Of a stretch of DNA of 64,000 nt, positions 17,274 to 26,851 are shown in pieces. The notes beneath the pieces are model-generated. The model made no database searches and was not told the origin of the DNA. It saw nothing but the letters and a program-made list of their open reading frames with translations. The position numbers and the translations under genes were made by a program. This DNA comes from Pseudomonas sp. M47T1 (GTDB lineage Bacteria > Pseudomonadota > Gammaproteobacteria > Pseudomonadales > Pseudomonadaceae), in assembly GCF_000263855.1 (NCBI RefSeq), contig NZ_AJWX01000007.1, positions 124,001-188,000 of the forward strand. The letters run 5' to 3'. Numbering within the stretch: the stretch's first letter is position 1; every line of letters begins with the position of its first letter.

Positions 17274-18451
17274 TGCATATTGCCCTGCTGGCGCCCCTGC
17301 CACCGGAACAGAACGGCATCGCTGACTACGCCGGGCACCTCAAGCACGCCCTGGAACAACAGGGCGTGACCGTCAGCGCACCACTGGCGGGCCTGGGCAA
17401 CGACGTGCAAGCTACCCAGGCGGCTATCAAGGCCTTCGACTGGCAGGGCATCGACCTGGTGCATGCCGAGATCGGCGGTGGCCGCCTGGCTGAATTCAAC
17501 GGCTTGCGGGCCCTGCGCGAGCGCTTCCCGCGCCTGCCGCTGACCGCCACCGTGCATGACCCGGAGCGCTTGGTATGGCGCCGTGAACACCTGCCCTGGC
17601 CACTGTCGCTGGCCCAAGGCCTGCCCAACCCGTTGCCGCAGATGGCCACGGTATTGGCCGACCCCCTGTGCCTGCGCGAAGAGCGCCAACTGGCGCGCAG
17701 CCTGACGCGTCTGATAACCCTGACCCGCTCTGGCAACCAGGCCCTGAAACAGCGCATGGGCCTGCGTGACGAGCAGATGGTGGTGATCCCCCACGGCAAC
17801 CTGGACATCCCGTCGGCGCCGCTGCCACCGTTGGAGCCCCTGCGCCTGCTGTACTTCGGCTTTATCTACCGCGGCAAAGGCATCGAGGACCTGCTGGACG
17901 CCCTGGCGCTTACGTTCAGCCAGCAGCCGGCCTTGCGCGACCGCATCCGCCTGACCCTGGCCGGCGGCAGCGAACCGGAAATGGCCTTCGGCCCGTCGGG
18001 CAGTTACCTGGACCAGCTGCGCCAGCGCATCGACCAGTTGCAACTGGGCGATGCCATCGAATGGGGGCTGGACTTGCCGGCTGCCGATATTCCCAAGGTC
18101 ATCCAGGCCCACCACGTGATGGTGTTGCCCTACCGCGAGTCCAGCAAGCTCAAGCTGCTGGGCAACCTGCGCGGCACCAGCGGCGCCCTGTCATGGGCGG
18201 TGGCCTGCGGCCGGGGGGCCATTACCTCCGATGCCCGTTCGTTCGCCGAAGAAGTGGCCAACGACAATGGCGTCATCTTCCCGCAGGGCAATGTACAGGC
18301 CCTGGCAGCTGAATTGAGTCACTTGTGTGCCACACCGGAACTGGCGATACGCTGGGCCGAGCACGCCAGCCTGATCGGCAGTCAACGAACCTGGCCACTC
18401 ACGGCCGCTCGTTTTGCGCAAATGTTCGAGGACGCCTGTGGAGGGCGCTGA
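17273..18451 (+). CDS. pslF: PslF-like GT4 glycosyltransferase
   Basis: 392 residues, a GT-B fold enzyme of family GT4. The N terminus (IALLAPLPPEQNGIADYAGHL) is the acceptor-side Rossmann domain with a Gly-rich loop. The C-terminal donor half has LLYFGFIYRGKGIEDLLDAL, LTLAGG, and a VLPYRESSKLKLLG...RGTSGALSWAVACGRG segment with SFAEEVA. It has no membrane segments and would act at the inner face of the inner membrane. Its donor sugar cannot be read from sequence. The start codon overlaps the pslE stop (TGATG). Confidence 0.85.
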   Translation: MHIALLAPLPPEQNGIADYAGHLKHALEQQGVTVSAPLAGLGNDVQATQAAIKAFDWQGIDLVHAEIGGGRLAEFNGLRALRERFPRLPLTATVHDPERLVWRREHLPWPLSLAQGLPNPLPQMATVLADPLCLREERQLARSLTRLITLTRSGNQALKQRMGLRDEQMVVIPHGNLDIPSAPLPPLEPLRLLYFGFIYRGKGIEDLLDALALTFSQQPALRDRIRLTLAGGSEPEMAFGPSGSYLDQLRQRIDQLQLGDAIEWGLDLPAADIPKVIQAHHVMVLPYRESSKLKLLGNLRGTSGALSWAVACGRGAITSDARSFAEEVANDNGVIFPQGNVQALAAELSHLCATPELAIRWAEHASLIGSQRTWPLTAARFAQMFEDACGGR

Positions 18452-18453
18452 TC

Positions 18454-19776
18454 ATGTGGAAAAAGCCAATCGTATGGATACCCGTCCTGCTGTGCGCCAT
18501 TGTGGCAGTCAGCACCTTGCCGTGGAGCGACAAGGCCGAGGCAGACATCACACTCAAGGGTCCGCGAGCGGTGACATGGAGTGATTTCCTGGGCGTCAAC
18601 GCACAGTTCCAGTATTTCGACCCGGCCGTCTACCAGAAGCAGATGTCGGCCCTCGACGCCTTGGGGCTTACTTGGGTGCGCCTGAGCATTCACTGGGCGG
18701 TCATCGAACCTGCGCAGGGCACTTTCGACGTTGCCGCGCTGGACGGCGCGATGGCGGCAATGGCACAGCATAACTACAACATCGCCGCCTACCTGGTCGG
18801 TTCGGCGACCTTCGACAGCAGCGCACCCAGCGGTGCCACCGCCGTGGACCAGTATCCGCCCACCGATTTCAGCATCTTCGCCAACCGCATGGCCATGCTC
18901 GCCAAACGCTATCCGCAGGTGAACACCTGGCAGGTGTGGAACGAACCCAATATCTACTGGCTGCCCAAAGAAGACCCCACCGCCTATGGCAAGCTGCTGT
19001 TCACCGCGGCGGCGGCCATTCGTGCCGCCGCTCCTGATAAAGCCGTTGGCACTGCGGGCATGGCCTACTACAGCCAGATGCAAAGCACCTCGGGGCTGAT
19101 CCTCACCGACCTGGTCGACCAGGGCCTGCCGTCCAGCAACATCATCGCCTCCTACCATCCCTATTCAGCTTACCCAGAAGGCGATGACACCACCGCCAAG
19201 GACTTTATCCAGCGCGGCAACTTGCTCAACACCACCCTGCACAGCAAGGGCGTGACCCAGGTATGGGCCGACGAATGGGGCTGGTCCAGCTATGCCGGGC
19301 CGGTGGAAGAGCAAGCGATCATCGGCACCGCCGGCCAGGCCGACTACACCTTGCGCCGCCTGGCATTGATGAGCGCCATGGATTACCAGCGCATCTTCCT
19401 GTTCAACCTCACCGACCTGGATGCCCGCGCCTCGGTACGGGACCAGTCCTATGGCCTGGTAGACATCAACGGCAATCCGAAACCGGTGTACACCGCCCTG
19501 AAAAACTTCCTCGGCGTGACGGGCGCGCGCCTGGAACCGGCTGACGCGCCGACCTATACCAACGGCCCTGGCGACTTGTTCAACATTGCCTGGACCCGCG
19601 CCGACGGCACGCACCTGTGGCTGATCTGGAGTGCCACCTCGGGCGCCACGGTGACGCTGCCCTCGGTGCCTTCGGCGACGCTCTTCGACCCGTTGCAGGG
19701 CACCAGCACCAGCCTGGCCAATGCCCAGGGCATCAGTGTTCCGCTCAAGACCAGCCTGCAAATGCTGGTCTGGTAA
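18454..19776 (+). CDS. pslG: PslG-like periplasmic glycoside hydrolase (GH39-type)
   Basis: 440 residues. An N-terminal signal or anchor helix ends near SDKAEA|D, and a (beta/alpha)8 clan-A glycosidase domain follows. The acid/base is Glu164 in QVWNEPN and the likely nucleophile is Glu274 in VWADEWGWSS, matching the PslG pair E165/E276 as I remember it. A C-terminal beta-sandwich closes the protein. PslG is an endo-acting hydrolase on the Psl polymer and disperses biofilm when added externally; inside the operon it probably trims or clears stalled chains in the periplasm. The start at 18454 gives a clean membrane-targeting N terminus. Confidence 0.88.
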   Translation: MWKKPIVWIPVLLCAIVAVSTLPWSDKAEADITLKGPRAVTWSDFLGVNAQFQYFDPAVYQKQMSALDALGLTWVRLSIHWAVIEPAQGTFDVAALDGAMAAMAQHNYNIAAYLVGSATFDSSAPSGATAVDQYPPTDFSIFANRMAMLAKRYPQVNTWQVWNEPNIYWLPKEDPTAYGKLLFTAAAAIRAAAPDKAVGTAGMAYYSQMQSTSGLILTDLVDQGLPSSNIIASYHPYSAYPEGDDTTAKDFIQRGNLLNTTLHSKGVTQVWADEWGWSSYAGPVEEQAIIGTAGQADYTLRRLALMSAMDYQRIFLFNLTDLDARASVRDQSYGLVDINGNPKPVYTALKNFLGVTGARLEPADAPTYTNGPGDLFNIAWTRADGTHLWLIWSATSGATVTLPSVPSATLFDPLQGTSTSLANAQGISVPLKTSLQMLVW

Positions 19777-19789
19777 CAAGGACGATTCA

Positions 19790-21007
19790 ATGCGTATTCT
19801 CTGGACCCTGCCCTATTTGCCGTGGCCCACCACCAGCGGCGGCAAGACCCGCCAGTACCATCTGCTGCGCAGCCTGGCCGCGCGCGGGCATCGCATTACG
19901 CTGCTGGTGCAGTCCAAGACCGAGGTTGACCAGGCTACACGCAACGCCCTGGAACCGTTCCTGGAGCAGTTGATTGTGTTGCCGCGCCGCCCGCTGCGCA
20001 GCCTCAAGACCCTGCTGGCGGTGCTGGCCGCGCCTTACCCGATGCTGGCCAGCATCAATGGCCTGGCGCCGGAACTGGAACGCTACTTCGACCAGTTGCT
20101 GAGCACCCACTGGGACGTGGTGCAGATCGAGCACAGCTACAGCTTCCAGCCCTACGAACGCGCCTTGCACCGCCACGGCCAGCCGTTCCTGCTGACCGAG
20201 CACAACATCGAATCGGCGCTGGGGGCGGCCAGCTATGATCGCTTTCCTGGCTGGCTGAAACCCTTCACCGCCTACGACCAATGGCGCTACCGCCGTTGGG
20301 AAAAGCGCGTGTTCGCTCAAGCGACGCAATTGGTAGCAGTGACCCAAGCCGACGCGGAGCAGATGCAGGCGCTGTTCCAGCGCCAGGCGCCCGTGGTGGT
20401 CAACGGCGTCGACTGCCCGCATTACGCGTCGGTACAGCCGGACTTCAACAGCCAGCGCCTGTTGTTCATCGGCAACTACGAATACAGCCCCAACCTGGAT
20501 GCGGTGGAATGGGCGCTGGACTCCATTATGCCGAAAGTCTGGGCATTGAACCCCGAGGTGCAACTGTCGGTCTGCGGTTTTGCCCTGCCCGCCCAATGGC
20601 GCGAGCGCTGGCCCGATCCGCGAGTGCAGTTCCAGGGTTTCGTGCCCGACCTGCGTGCGCTGCAAGAGCAGACGGCGGTTTTCTTCGCCCCGCTGCGCCA
20701 GGGTGGCGGCTCCAAGCTCAAGGTGCTGGAAGCCATGGCCGCCGGCCTGCCGGTGGTTACCACGGGCCAGGGCGTGTCGGGCCTGGCGGTCAACAATGGG
20801 CACCACTACTTGGGCAGTGAAACCGCCGAGGGCCTGGCACAACTGCTGGCTGACGCGGTACGCGACCCGGCACGGCTGCAAGCTCTTTGCGACGCTGCGC
20901 GCGATTACGTGCGCGGCCATCACGACTGGGCCGTTGCCGCGGCTCAGCTTGAACACGTTTATTCACGGCTTTTGCAACCTATGGAAGACACCAGCGTATG
21001 CGCATAG
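19790..21007 (+). CDS. pslH: PslH-like GT4 glycosyltransferase
   Basis: 405 residues. The N terminus MRILWTLPYLPWPTTSGGKTR is the Gly-rich GT-B acceptor loop, followed by TEHNIES and VVNGVDCPHY. The C-terminal donor domain has LLFIGNYEYSPNLDAVEW and APLRQGGGSKLKVLEAMAAG, with the E-x7-E-like nucleotide-sugar contact typical of GT4. AAGGA sits seven bases before the ATG. It overlaps the next gene by ten bases. Mannose- or glucose-specific activity is likely from the Psl comparison but is not visible in the sequence. Confidence 0.85.
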   Translation: MRILWTLPYLPWPTTSGGKTRQYHLLRSLAARGHRITLLVQSKTEVDQATRNALEPFLEQLIVLPRRPLRSLKTLLAVLAAPYPMLASINGLAPELERYFDQLLSTHWDVVQIEHSYSFQPYERALHRHGQPFLLTEHNIESALGAASYDRFPGWLKPFTAYDQWRYRRWEKRVFAQATQLVAVTQADAEQMQALFQRQAPVVVNGVDCPHYASVQPDFNSQRLLFIGNYEYSPNLDAVEWALDSIMPKVWALNPEVQLSVCGFALPAQWRERWPDPRVQFQGFVPDLRALQEQTAVFFAPLRQGGGSKLKVLEAMAAGLPVVTTGQGVSGLAVNNGHHYLGSETAEGLAQLLADAVRDPARLQALCDAARDYVRGHHDWAVAAAQLEHVYSRLLQPMEDTSVCA

Positions 21008-22098
21008 GACTGGATTATCGCCCCGCCACTTGCTATCCCAATAGCGGCATCGGCCGTCAGAACCTGGCGCTGGAACAAGCGTCGCGGGCCAACCCGAACG
21101 TGCAGTTGCAGTTGTTCAGCCTGGCCCCCGAGGACCATGTCATCCGGCGCAAGGCCCACTGCCCGCGCTGGGGTGCGCCACTGAGCGGCCTGCACCGCCT
21201 GCCCCTGAGGCTCAAATTCGAGGCCGGTTTTCTGCCCGGCGCCCTGCGCGAAGCCGATATCCAGGTTTACATTGCCAATTTCAACATGGGCCTGCCCCTT
21301 GGGCGCAAGCCCGAGGGCATGAAGTACGTGCTGCAATTGCATGATCTGTTCCAACTGACCTTGACCAACGCTCATGGCTCGCAGCTCAAGGCGCGGGTGT
21401 ATGGCTACACCGACAAGCTGTCGATCGGCTGGTCGGTGAAAGTCGCCGACCGCATCTGGACGCCATCCCAGTACACCGCCGATGAAGTGATCAAGCTGTT
21501 CCCCCAGGCTCGCGGCAAGGTGCGTGTGCTGCCGAACCTGGTTGTGCCGTTCAGCGGCGAACTGGCCGACCTCAGCGACCTGCAGCTGCCTTCACGCTAC
21601 TGGTTGTGCGTGGGCACCCGGGAGCCGCGCAAGAACATTCCCTGGTTCGTGGCGGCCTGGCAGCAGGCGCGCCAACAAGATGCCAACGTCCCCGAACTGG
21701 TACTGATCGGCGCCCGCGAGCACCTGCCGGCGGAACAGCAACACCTGCAGGGCCTGCACTTTCTCAGCGACATCAGCGATGCCCAGTTGCAAGCCCTGTA
21801 CGCCAGCGCGGCCCGCCTGTGGCAGCCGTCCTACGCTGAAGGCTTTGGCTTGCCAGTGATCGAGGCCTTGGCCCAAGGTACACCCGTGGCCGTAGCCAGC
21901 GGCTCGGCGCTGGATGAAATCACGCCACCCGACAGCCCGCGCTTTTCCCCCACCGATACCCCGGCGGCAGTGACGCTGATGAAAGCGCTGGCGCTTGACC
22001 AGCCAGTGGACCATCGCGCTTTGAAAGTGTGGGCCGCCGGCTATGGTGAACAGGCCTACCGCCAGCGCTTTGACGAACTGCTCGGGGAGTTGCACTGA
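20998..22098 (+). CDS. pslI: PslI-like GT4 glycosyltransferase
   Basis: 366 residues, GT-B fold. It starts MRIGLDYRPATCYPNSGIGRQNLAL, a retaining mannosyltransferase-type N terminus, and has VLQLHDLFQLT, WTPSQYTADEVI, LCVGTREPRKNIPWFV and the donor-site SYAEGFGLPVIEALAQGTPVA (Glu-x7-Glu). Translation is coupled on both sides: a ten-base overlap with pslH and a one-base overlap (TGATG) with pslJ. It probably adds one of the mannoses of the repeat unit, an inference from the Psl pathway. Confidence 0.87.
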   Translation: MRIGLDYRPATCYPNSGIGRQNLALEQASRANPNVQLQLFSLAPEDHVIRRKAHCPRWGAPLSGLHRLPLRLKFEAGFLPGALREADIQVYIANFNMGLPLGRKPEGMKYVLQLHDLFQLTLTNAHGSQLKARVYGYTDKLSIGWSVKVADRIWTPSQYTADEVIKLFPQARGKVRVLPNLVVPFSGELADLSDLQLPSRYWLCVGTREPRKNIPWFVAAWQQARQQDANVPELVLIGAREHLPAEQQHLQGLHFLSDISDAQLQALYASAARLWQPSYAEGFGLPVIEALAQGTPVAVASGSALDEITPPDSPRFSPTDTPAAVTLMKALALDQPVDHRALKVWAAGYGEQAYRQRFDELLGELH

Positions 22099-23495
22099 TG
22101 CCATTGGCCTTTCCGCTTGGCCTGTTGTTGAGCGTCCTGTTCGGTATTCTGGCGTGGCTGCTGCCTGCCGCGAAAGTCATGGCGGCGGTGGTCGCCATCG
22201 CCGCCATCATCACCATCATCCGCCGGCCGTTGTGGGGCTTGCTGCTATTTGCCTTCATCGCCACATTCCTGCCGTATACCACGGTCACCATCGGCTTTCG
22301 CACCACCGTGTCCGAAGCCGTATTGATGCTGGTGTGGGCCAGTGTCATGGCTCAACACTTGTTTGGGCAGATGCAGCAAGCCCCGAAAATGCTTCCCACC
22401 GAACGTCGGATGGTAGCGTTGATGCTCTTCAGCGCACTGCCTTTCCTGGTCGGCCAAGTGATCATCAATGCCGATGGCAACGGCCCGATCAACTGGGTGC
22501 GCTGGCTGTTCAACCTGTCGGCGCTGTTCCTGGTGCCGCGGCTGCTGGACACACCGCAGAAACGTGAGCAACTGGTCACAGGCTTGCTGTTGGGCACCTT
22601 GTTTCTGTTGCTGCTGTCGATCCCGATCTATTTCAAGGACCGCACCTCCGCGACCATTACCGACGTGCTCGGCAAACTGGGCTATGGCTCGATCGACCTG
22701 GTGACCAAGACGCTGGCGGGTTTCAGCACGCGGATGACGTCGCCCTGGAACCACCCCAACATCACTGGCGGCGCCATGGCCCTGCTGGTGCCCCTGGCAG
22801 CCTGCTTCGGCCTGACCCGCCGCGGCTGGCCACGTGCCCTGGGCGTTGCGGTAACGCTGCTGGGCATGCTTGGCCTGGTGCTGACCGGTTCGCGCGGCGC
22901 TCTGATCAGCCTGCTGCTGGTCATGGTGTGGCTGGTGAGCAAGCGCGTGGCCTATGTAGGCCGCGTATTGATGGTCGCCTTGGTGGGCGCTGCGTTGCTG
23001 CTGATGTTTTATCCGCCGTTGCAGGATCGCGTCGCGGATCTGTTTTCCAGCAACGACGCCAGCACCTCGGTCCGCTTCGACGAATACGCCAGCTTCCCTG
23101 AAGCCATGGCAAGCTACCCATTGGGTATCGGTTTCAAGGTCGACCCTCCGGTACCGAACACCGACCTGTTGGGTATTTCCAACCTTTACCTCAACTACGT
23201 CTACAAACTGGGTGTGCTGGGCTTGTTGATGTTCCTCGCCGTGGTGCGCAGCTGGTGGCTATACACCCGCCCGACCACCCGAACCATCACCTTGACCCAT
23301 GACAATGCGCTGTGGCTGGGCAGCACCATCGGTGTGCTGGCAGCGCTGGTCAGCGGGCTGTTTGACCATTACTTCAGTTTCACCATGGTGCTGATCGCTG
23401 TGTTCTGGTTATTGATGGGCCTCAACCTGCATGAGGCCAAGCGGCTGCGCGCCATCCCGGGCTCTACCCTTGCCAATACAGGAAACCGCTCATGA
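22098..23495 (+). CDS. pslJ: PslJ-like polysaccharide polymerase (Wzy / O-antigen ligase family)
   Basis: 465 residues, an integral membrane protein with roughly a dozen hydrophobic helices. The central block, LTGSRGALISLLLVMVWLV, is the conserved Wzy_C/O-antigen-ligase motif with its Arg, followed by a periplasmic loop (about 310-360: VRFDEYASFPEAMASYPLGIG) and a second conserved Arg region. It would polymerise lipid-linked repeat units on the periplasmic side under control of PslE. Its stop overlaps the next start (ATGA). Confidence 0.85.
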   Translation: MPLAFPLGLLLSVLFGILAWLLPAAKVMAAVVAIAAIITIIRRPLWGLLLFAFIATFLPYTTVTIGFRTTVSEAVLMLVWASVMAQHLFGQMQQAPKMLPTERRMVALMLFSALPFLVGQVIINADGNGPINWVRWLFNLSALFLVPRLLDTPQKREQLVTGLLLGTLFLLLLSIPIYFKDRTSATITDVLGKLGYGSIDLVTKTLAGFSTRMTSPWNHPNITGGAMALLVPLAACFGLTRRGWPRALGVAVTLLGMLGLVLTGSRGALISLLLVMVWLVSKRVAYVGRVLMVALVGAALLLMFYPPLQDRVADLFSSNDASTSVRFDEYASFPEAMASYPLGIGFKVDPPVPNTDLLGISNLYLNYVYKLGVLGLLMFLAVVRSWWLYTRPTTRTITLTHDNALWLGSTIGVLAALVSGLFDHYFSFTMVLIAVFWLLMGLNLHEAKRLRAIPGSTLANTGNRS

Positions 23496-24313
23496 GACAT
23501 CGGCTTTTTCACTCCAACAATTTGCGCCAGGCCCTGCCGGAATACGCCACCAAGTTGGGAGTGAGCACTGAAGAATTGGAAGCTGCCTACGACTGGATGT
23601 TGGCCAACGAGGTGTGTTTCGAACAACCGCTCAAAGGCAATATCCTGTGCTTCGTGAGCTACGTGAACATCGAGCCGCGCATTGAAAACCCGCTGGCGCG
23701 ACGCTTTTACGCAGTGCTGGGCCGAGAGCTCAAGGGCGCGCTCATTCCGTTGTACGGCAAAAATTGGGCAACCCTGCGCGACCGCATGTTGCGCACCTGG
23801 GAACAGGCCTACAACATTCTGATCTGCAAGATCCCCAGCCACACTCTGCGTCTGGCCTGGCTGAGGCTGGGGGGCGCAAAGATCGGCAAAGGCTCCACGG
23901 TATGGCGTAACACCGAGGTACTGGGCATGGATAGCCTGCGCATCGGCGAAGACACCGTGGTGGGCTGGCACGGCCAACTGGATGCCCGTGGCGGGCTGAT
24001 CATTGGCGACCATGTGACCATTGCCTCCCATGTGCTGATCATTGCCGGCGGCCATGACACCCAGGCCCCGGAGTTCTGGGCCGTGGGCGGGCCGGTGTAC
24101 ATCGACAACTACGCTTGGATCGCCAGCCGTGCCCTGTTGTCATTTGGCGCGCACATTGGTGAAGGCGCGATCGTCGGCGGCAACGCGGTGGTCAGCAAGC
24201 CGGTAGCACCCTACGCCATCGTTGGCGGGCCGAACGCCGAGGTCAAAGGCGAGCGCTGTCGCAATCTCACCTACAAGGTGGGCGGCAAAGGCCTGTTCAC
24301 CCTGTTTCACTGA
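23492..24313 (+). CDS. hexapeptide-repeat O-acetyltransferase (WcaF/LacA-like)
   Basis: 273 residues, cytoplasmic. The C-terminal 150 residues form a left-handed beta-helix built from hexapeptide repeats: LGGAKIGKGSTVWRN, IGEDTVVGWHGQ, IGDHVTIASHVLIIAGG and IGEGAIVGGNAVVSKPV, with His in the GGHD segment as the likely catalytic base. The N-terminal 120 residues are an unusual helical extension not found in short acetyltransferases. It probably O-acetylates a sugar of the repeat unit using acetyl-CoA. P. aeruginosa Psl has instead a membrane acyltransferase (PslL) at the operon end, so the substituent pattern of this polymer may differ. Confidence 0.85.
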   Translation: MRHRLFHSNNLRQALPEYATKLGVSTEELEAAYDWMLANEVCFEQPLKGNILCFVSYVNIEPRIENPLARRFYAVLGRELKGALIPLYGKNWATLRDRMLRTWEQAYNILICKIPSHTLRLAWLRLGGAKIGKGSTVWRNTEVLGMDSLRIGEDTVVGWHGQLDARGGLIIGDHVTIASHVLIIAGGHDTQAPEFWAVGGPVYIDNYAWIASRALLSFGAHIGEGAIVGGNAVVSKPVAPYAIVGGPNAEVKGERCRNLTYKVGGKGLFTLFH

Positions 24314-24321
24314 GGCTAATC

Positions 24322-25731
24322 ATGTTCGGCTCAACGCTGTGGCTGACCCTGGCAACACTAACGGGCCTTGCGGCCGGCTTCGCGCGTGAATGGCTGCTGG
24401 TGGCCTCGTGGGGGGCCGGCGGGCAGAGCGATGCCTTTCTGGTGTCGCTGTTCCTGCCCGAAGCCTTGCGCATGGCCTTGGCGGCCGGCCTGCTGAGCGC
24501 TGCGGCGTTGCCGCTGTTCCAGCGACGCGACGCCAATGGCCAACGTGCCTGGCTGGGCGCCTTGGTGCCGCGCGTATTGTTGCTCGGCCTGGGCCTGGCG
24601 CTGCTGTTGAGCGTGGCCGCGCCGCTATGGGTGCGCGCCATTGGCCCGGGGCTGGACAGCGAAGGTTATGCGCGCGCGGCGGCCTCCTTGCATTGGTTGG
24701 CTTGGTGCGCACCGGGTTTCCTTTTGCATGCCTTGCTTTGCGTGCCATTACAGGCGCGATCGCGCTTTGTGCTGGCCGGGCTGGGCTCGCTGCTGTTCAA
24801 CCTGCCACCGGTTCTCTACCTGGCCATTTTGCGCCACGATGCCAGCACCACGGGCCTGGCCTGTGCCTGTGTGCTGGGCAGCTGGCTGATGCCGGCGGTG
24901 TTGGCGCCTCCGCTGTGGCACAGCGGCTGGCGCCCCTGGCAACGCGAACAGGCACCGGGCGCGGTGCGCGAACTGCTGCAACGCATCGGCCCGCTGCTGA
25001 GCAGTAACCTGGCCAGCCAGGGCCTGGCGCTGCTGGAACGCATGGTGGCCTCGCTGCTGGGCGAAGGCGCCGTCACCTGGATCAACCTGGCGCGCAAACT
25101 GATCAACCTGCCACTGATTGCCCTGATGAGTCTGAACCAGGTGCTGCTGGGGTTGATGAGCGGCAGCGCTGGCGAACAACGCCTGACGTTGCTGCGCAAA
25201 GGATTGAGCAGCGCCACGCTGTTGACCGTGCCGGCAGTCACCGGCCTGATCGGCGCATCGGCAGCGCTGGTCACCCTGCTGTTGCCCAACCAGTCGGCAG
25301 GCAGCCCGCTGCCTGAGCTGCTGGCGTGGTTCTGTGCGCCGTTGATGTTCGGGGCCTGGAACGCCCTTCTGGCGCGTTACGCCTACGCGGCGGGCGACAC
25401 GCGCATGCCGCTCAACTGCGAGCTGGCTGGCAGCCTGCTGAACGCCCTGTTGCTGGGGGTGTTGCCGTGGGTGTTCGGCCTGATCGGCATCGCCATGGCG
25501 GCGCTGTGCGGCGTATTGCTGACCGGTGTGCTACTGATGCGCAGGCAAGCGCTGCTGGGTCAGTTGCCATGGCGCAGCCATTGGGTATTGGGCGCGGTAG
25601 CGATGCTGCTGGCGGCGCTGCTGGTGCATCCGCTGCCGGGGATATGGGTGCAATTGGGCGTCAGCTGCGTGTGTGGCGCGACGTTGATGGTGGGGTTGGC
25701 GGTGTGGTTGCGGCCTTGGAGCAAGGCCTGA
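24322..25731 (+). CDS. pslK: PslK-like MviN/MurJ-family flippase (Wzx role)
   Basis: 469 residues with about 13-14 hydrophobic helices. The N-terminal pattern (LAAGFAREWLLVASWGAGGQSDAFLVSLFLPEALR) is the MviN/MurJ signature within the MOP exporter superfamily. It is the last gene of the co-directional operon, so it most likely flips the lipid-linked Psl-type repeat rather than lipid II. GAGG lies before the ATG, eight bases after the acetyltransferase stop. No intrinsic terminator with a T-run follows; the next gene converges 50 bases later. Confidence 0.87.
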   Translation: MFGSTLWLTLATLTGLAAGFAREWLLVASWGAGGQSDAFLVSLFLPEALRMALAAGLLSAAALPLFQRRDANGQRAWLGALVPRVLLLGLGLALLLSVAAPLWVRAIGPGLDSEGYARAAASLHWLAWCAPGFLLHALLCVPLQARSRFVLAGLGSLLFNLPPVLYLAILRHDASTTGLACACVLGSWLMPAVLAPPLWHSGWRPWQREQAPGAVRELLQRIGPLLSSNLASQGLALLERMVASLLGEGAVTWINLARKLINLPLIALMSLNQVLLGLMSGSAGEQRLTLLRKGLSSATLLTVPAVTGLIGASAALVTLLLPNQSAGSPLPELLAWFCAPLMFGAWNALLARYAYAAGDTRMPLNCELAGSLLNALLLGVLPWVFGLIGIAMAALCGVLLTGVLLMRRQALLGQLPWRSHWVLGAVAMLLAALLVHPLPGIWVQLGVSCVCGATLMVGLAVWLRPWSKA

Positions 25732-25781
25732 CCGCGGTGGCGGCTGAAGGCGCCGCCCCGCAGCTCCTACCGGGTTCGTTG

Positions 25782-26708
25782 TCAGGCGTACGGGCTATCC
25801 CAGTAGCGCTTGTGCATGCCCAAGCGCTTTTTCCACTTCATGGGCAAGCGCTGTTCCTGCTGGCTGAACTTGTACGCCAGCAACTTCAGGCCATTGCGCA
25901 CAAACGAGCCCGGCCATAGCCAGAAACGGCGCAGGCCCAGGAATTTCAGTTCCGACTTCACGTAGCGCAAACCCTCGCCGCCCGCACCGCCGAACTGTTC
26001 GCGAATCCACGGCTCGCGGGCCTGGAACACGCCAATGTCAAAGTAGCGGCGAAACTCTTCGGCCAGGGTGTAGTTGTGCGAATGACGACAACAGGCATCG
26101 CCCGCATAGGCGATTTTCCACCCCGCCACCAACATCCGCGCCGCCACGTACATGTCCTCGGAGAGAATCACATGCAGCGGAAAGCCGCCGATCTGCATCA
26201 GCGCCTTGCGCCGGTAGGCGGCAAAGGAGTTGGACATGAAGCAGGCCTTGATGCCCAGCCGGTCCACGTCGGCAATGCTCTTGATCTGCGACGTGGGCGG
26301 GTAATTGAACAGCCGCGCATGCTCGGACAGCAGGTTGGCGTCCTTGTGCGGCAACTGTCGCCCGCACACCGCCCCCACGCTGTCCTCGGCAAAGGGCGCG
26401 ACGATGCGCGCCAGCGCCTGGGGGTCTTCGAGGTAGGCGTCCTGGGTCATGAACACGTAGACGTCATAGTCGGGAAACTGCTCGACCATGCGCTGTCGCG
26501 TTCCGCCGTGGTTGAACTCGCGGCTGGGTATCAGCAGAAACTGATCGGCACACTCGCGCCCCAGCTCGGTACTGCCGTCGCTGGAAGTGGAATCCACGAT
26601 CAGGGTATCAAAATCAATCGTCTGGCTGCCCAGCGAGTCCAACAGACGTTGCAGATCCCTGCGACCGTTATAGGTTGGGACCACGCACGCCACTTTCAAA
26701 GTCGTCAT
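25782..26708 (-). CDS. GT2 rhamnosyltransferase-like protein, candidate relocated PslC
   Basis: 308 residues, a GT-A inverting transferase. It begins VACVVPTYNGRRDLQRLLDSL and has LIVDSTSSDGST, a DxD-like region near VYVFMTQDAYLED, the GRQLPHKDAN segment and SFAAYRRKALMQIGGFP...SEDMYVAARML (catalytic-base ED). It resembles rhamnosyltransferases of the RfbF/WbbL type. It is on the opposite strand, converging on pslK. In P. aeruginosa the GT2 gene pslC lies between pslB and pslD, a slot empty here, so this may be its functional replacement. GGGGA sits seven bases before the ATG at 26708. Confidence 0.8.
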   Translation of the reverse strand: MTTLKVACVVPTYNGRRDLQRLLDSLGSQTIDFDTLIVDSTSSDGSTELGRECADQFLLIPSREFNHGGTRQRMVEQFPDYDVYVFMTQDAYLEDPQALARIVAPFAEDSVGAVCGRQLPHKDANLLSEHARLFNYPPTSQIKSIADVDRLGIKACFMSNSFAAYRRKALMQIGGFPLHVILSEDMYVAARMLVAGWKIAYAGDACCRHSHNYTLAEEFRRYFDIGVFQAREPWIREQFGGAGGEGLRYVKSELKFLGLRRFWLWPGSFVRNGLKLLAYKFSQQEQRLPMKWKKRLGMHKRYWDSPYA

Positions 26709-26851
26709 GGCCAGATCCCCACTTATGTGCCAAGTCCATTTGTATCGGCCACTTGCCGGCGATTGGCTATGCCTGCCGGCAACGGCTCCCATGATGCGTT
26801 ACAGCGTGGTGAAGATTAGCGCACACGGAGCCATTGTCGGAAAGAAATAAT

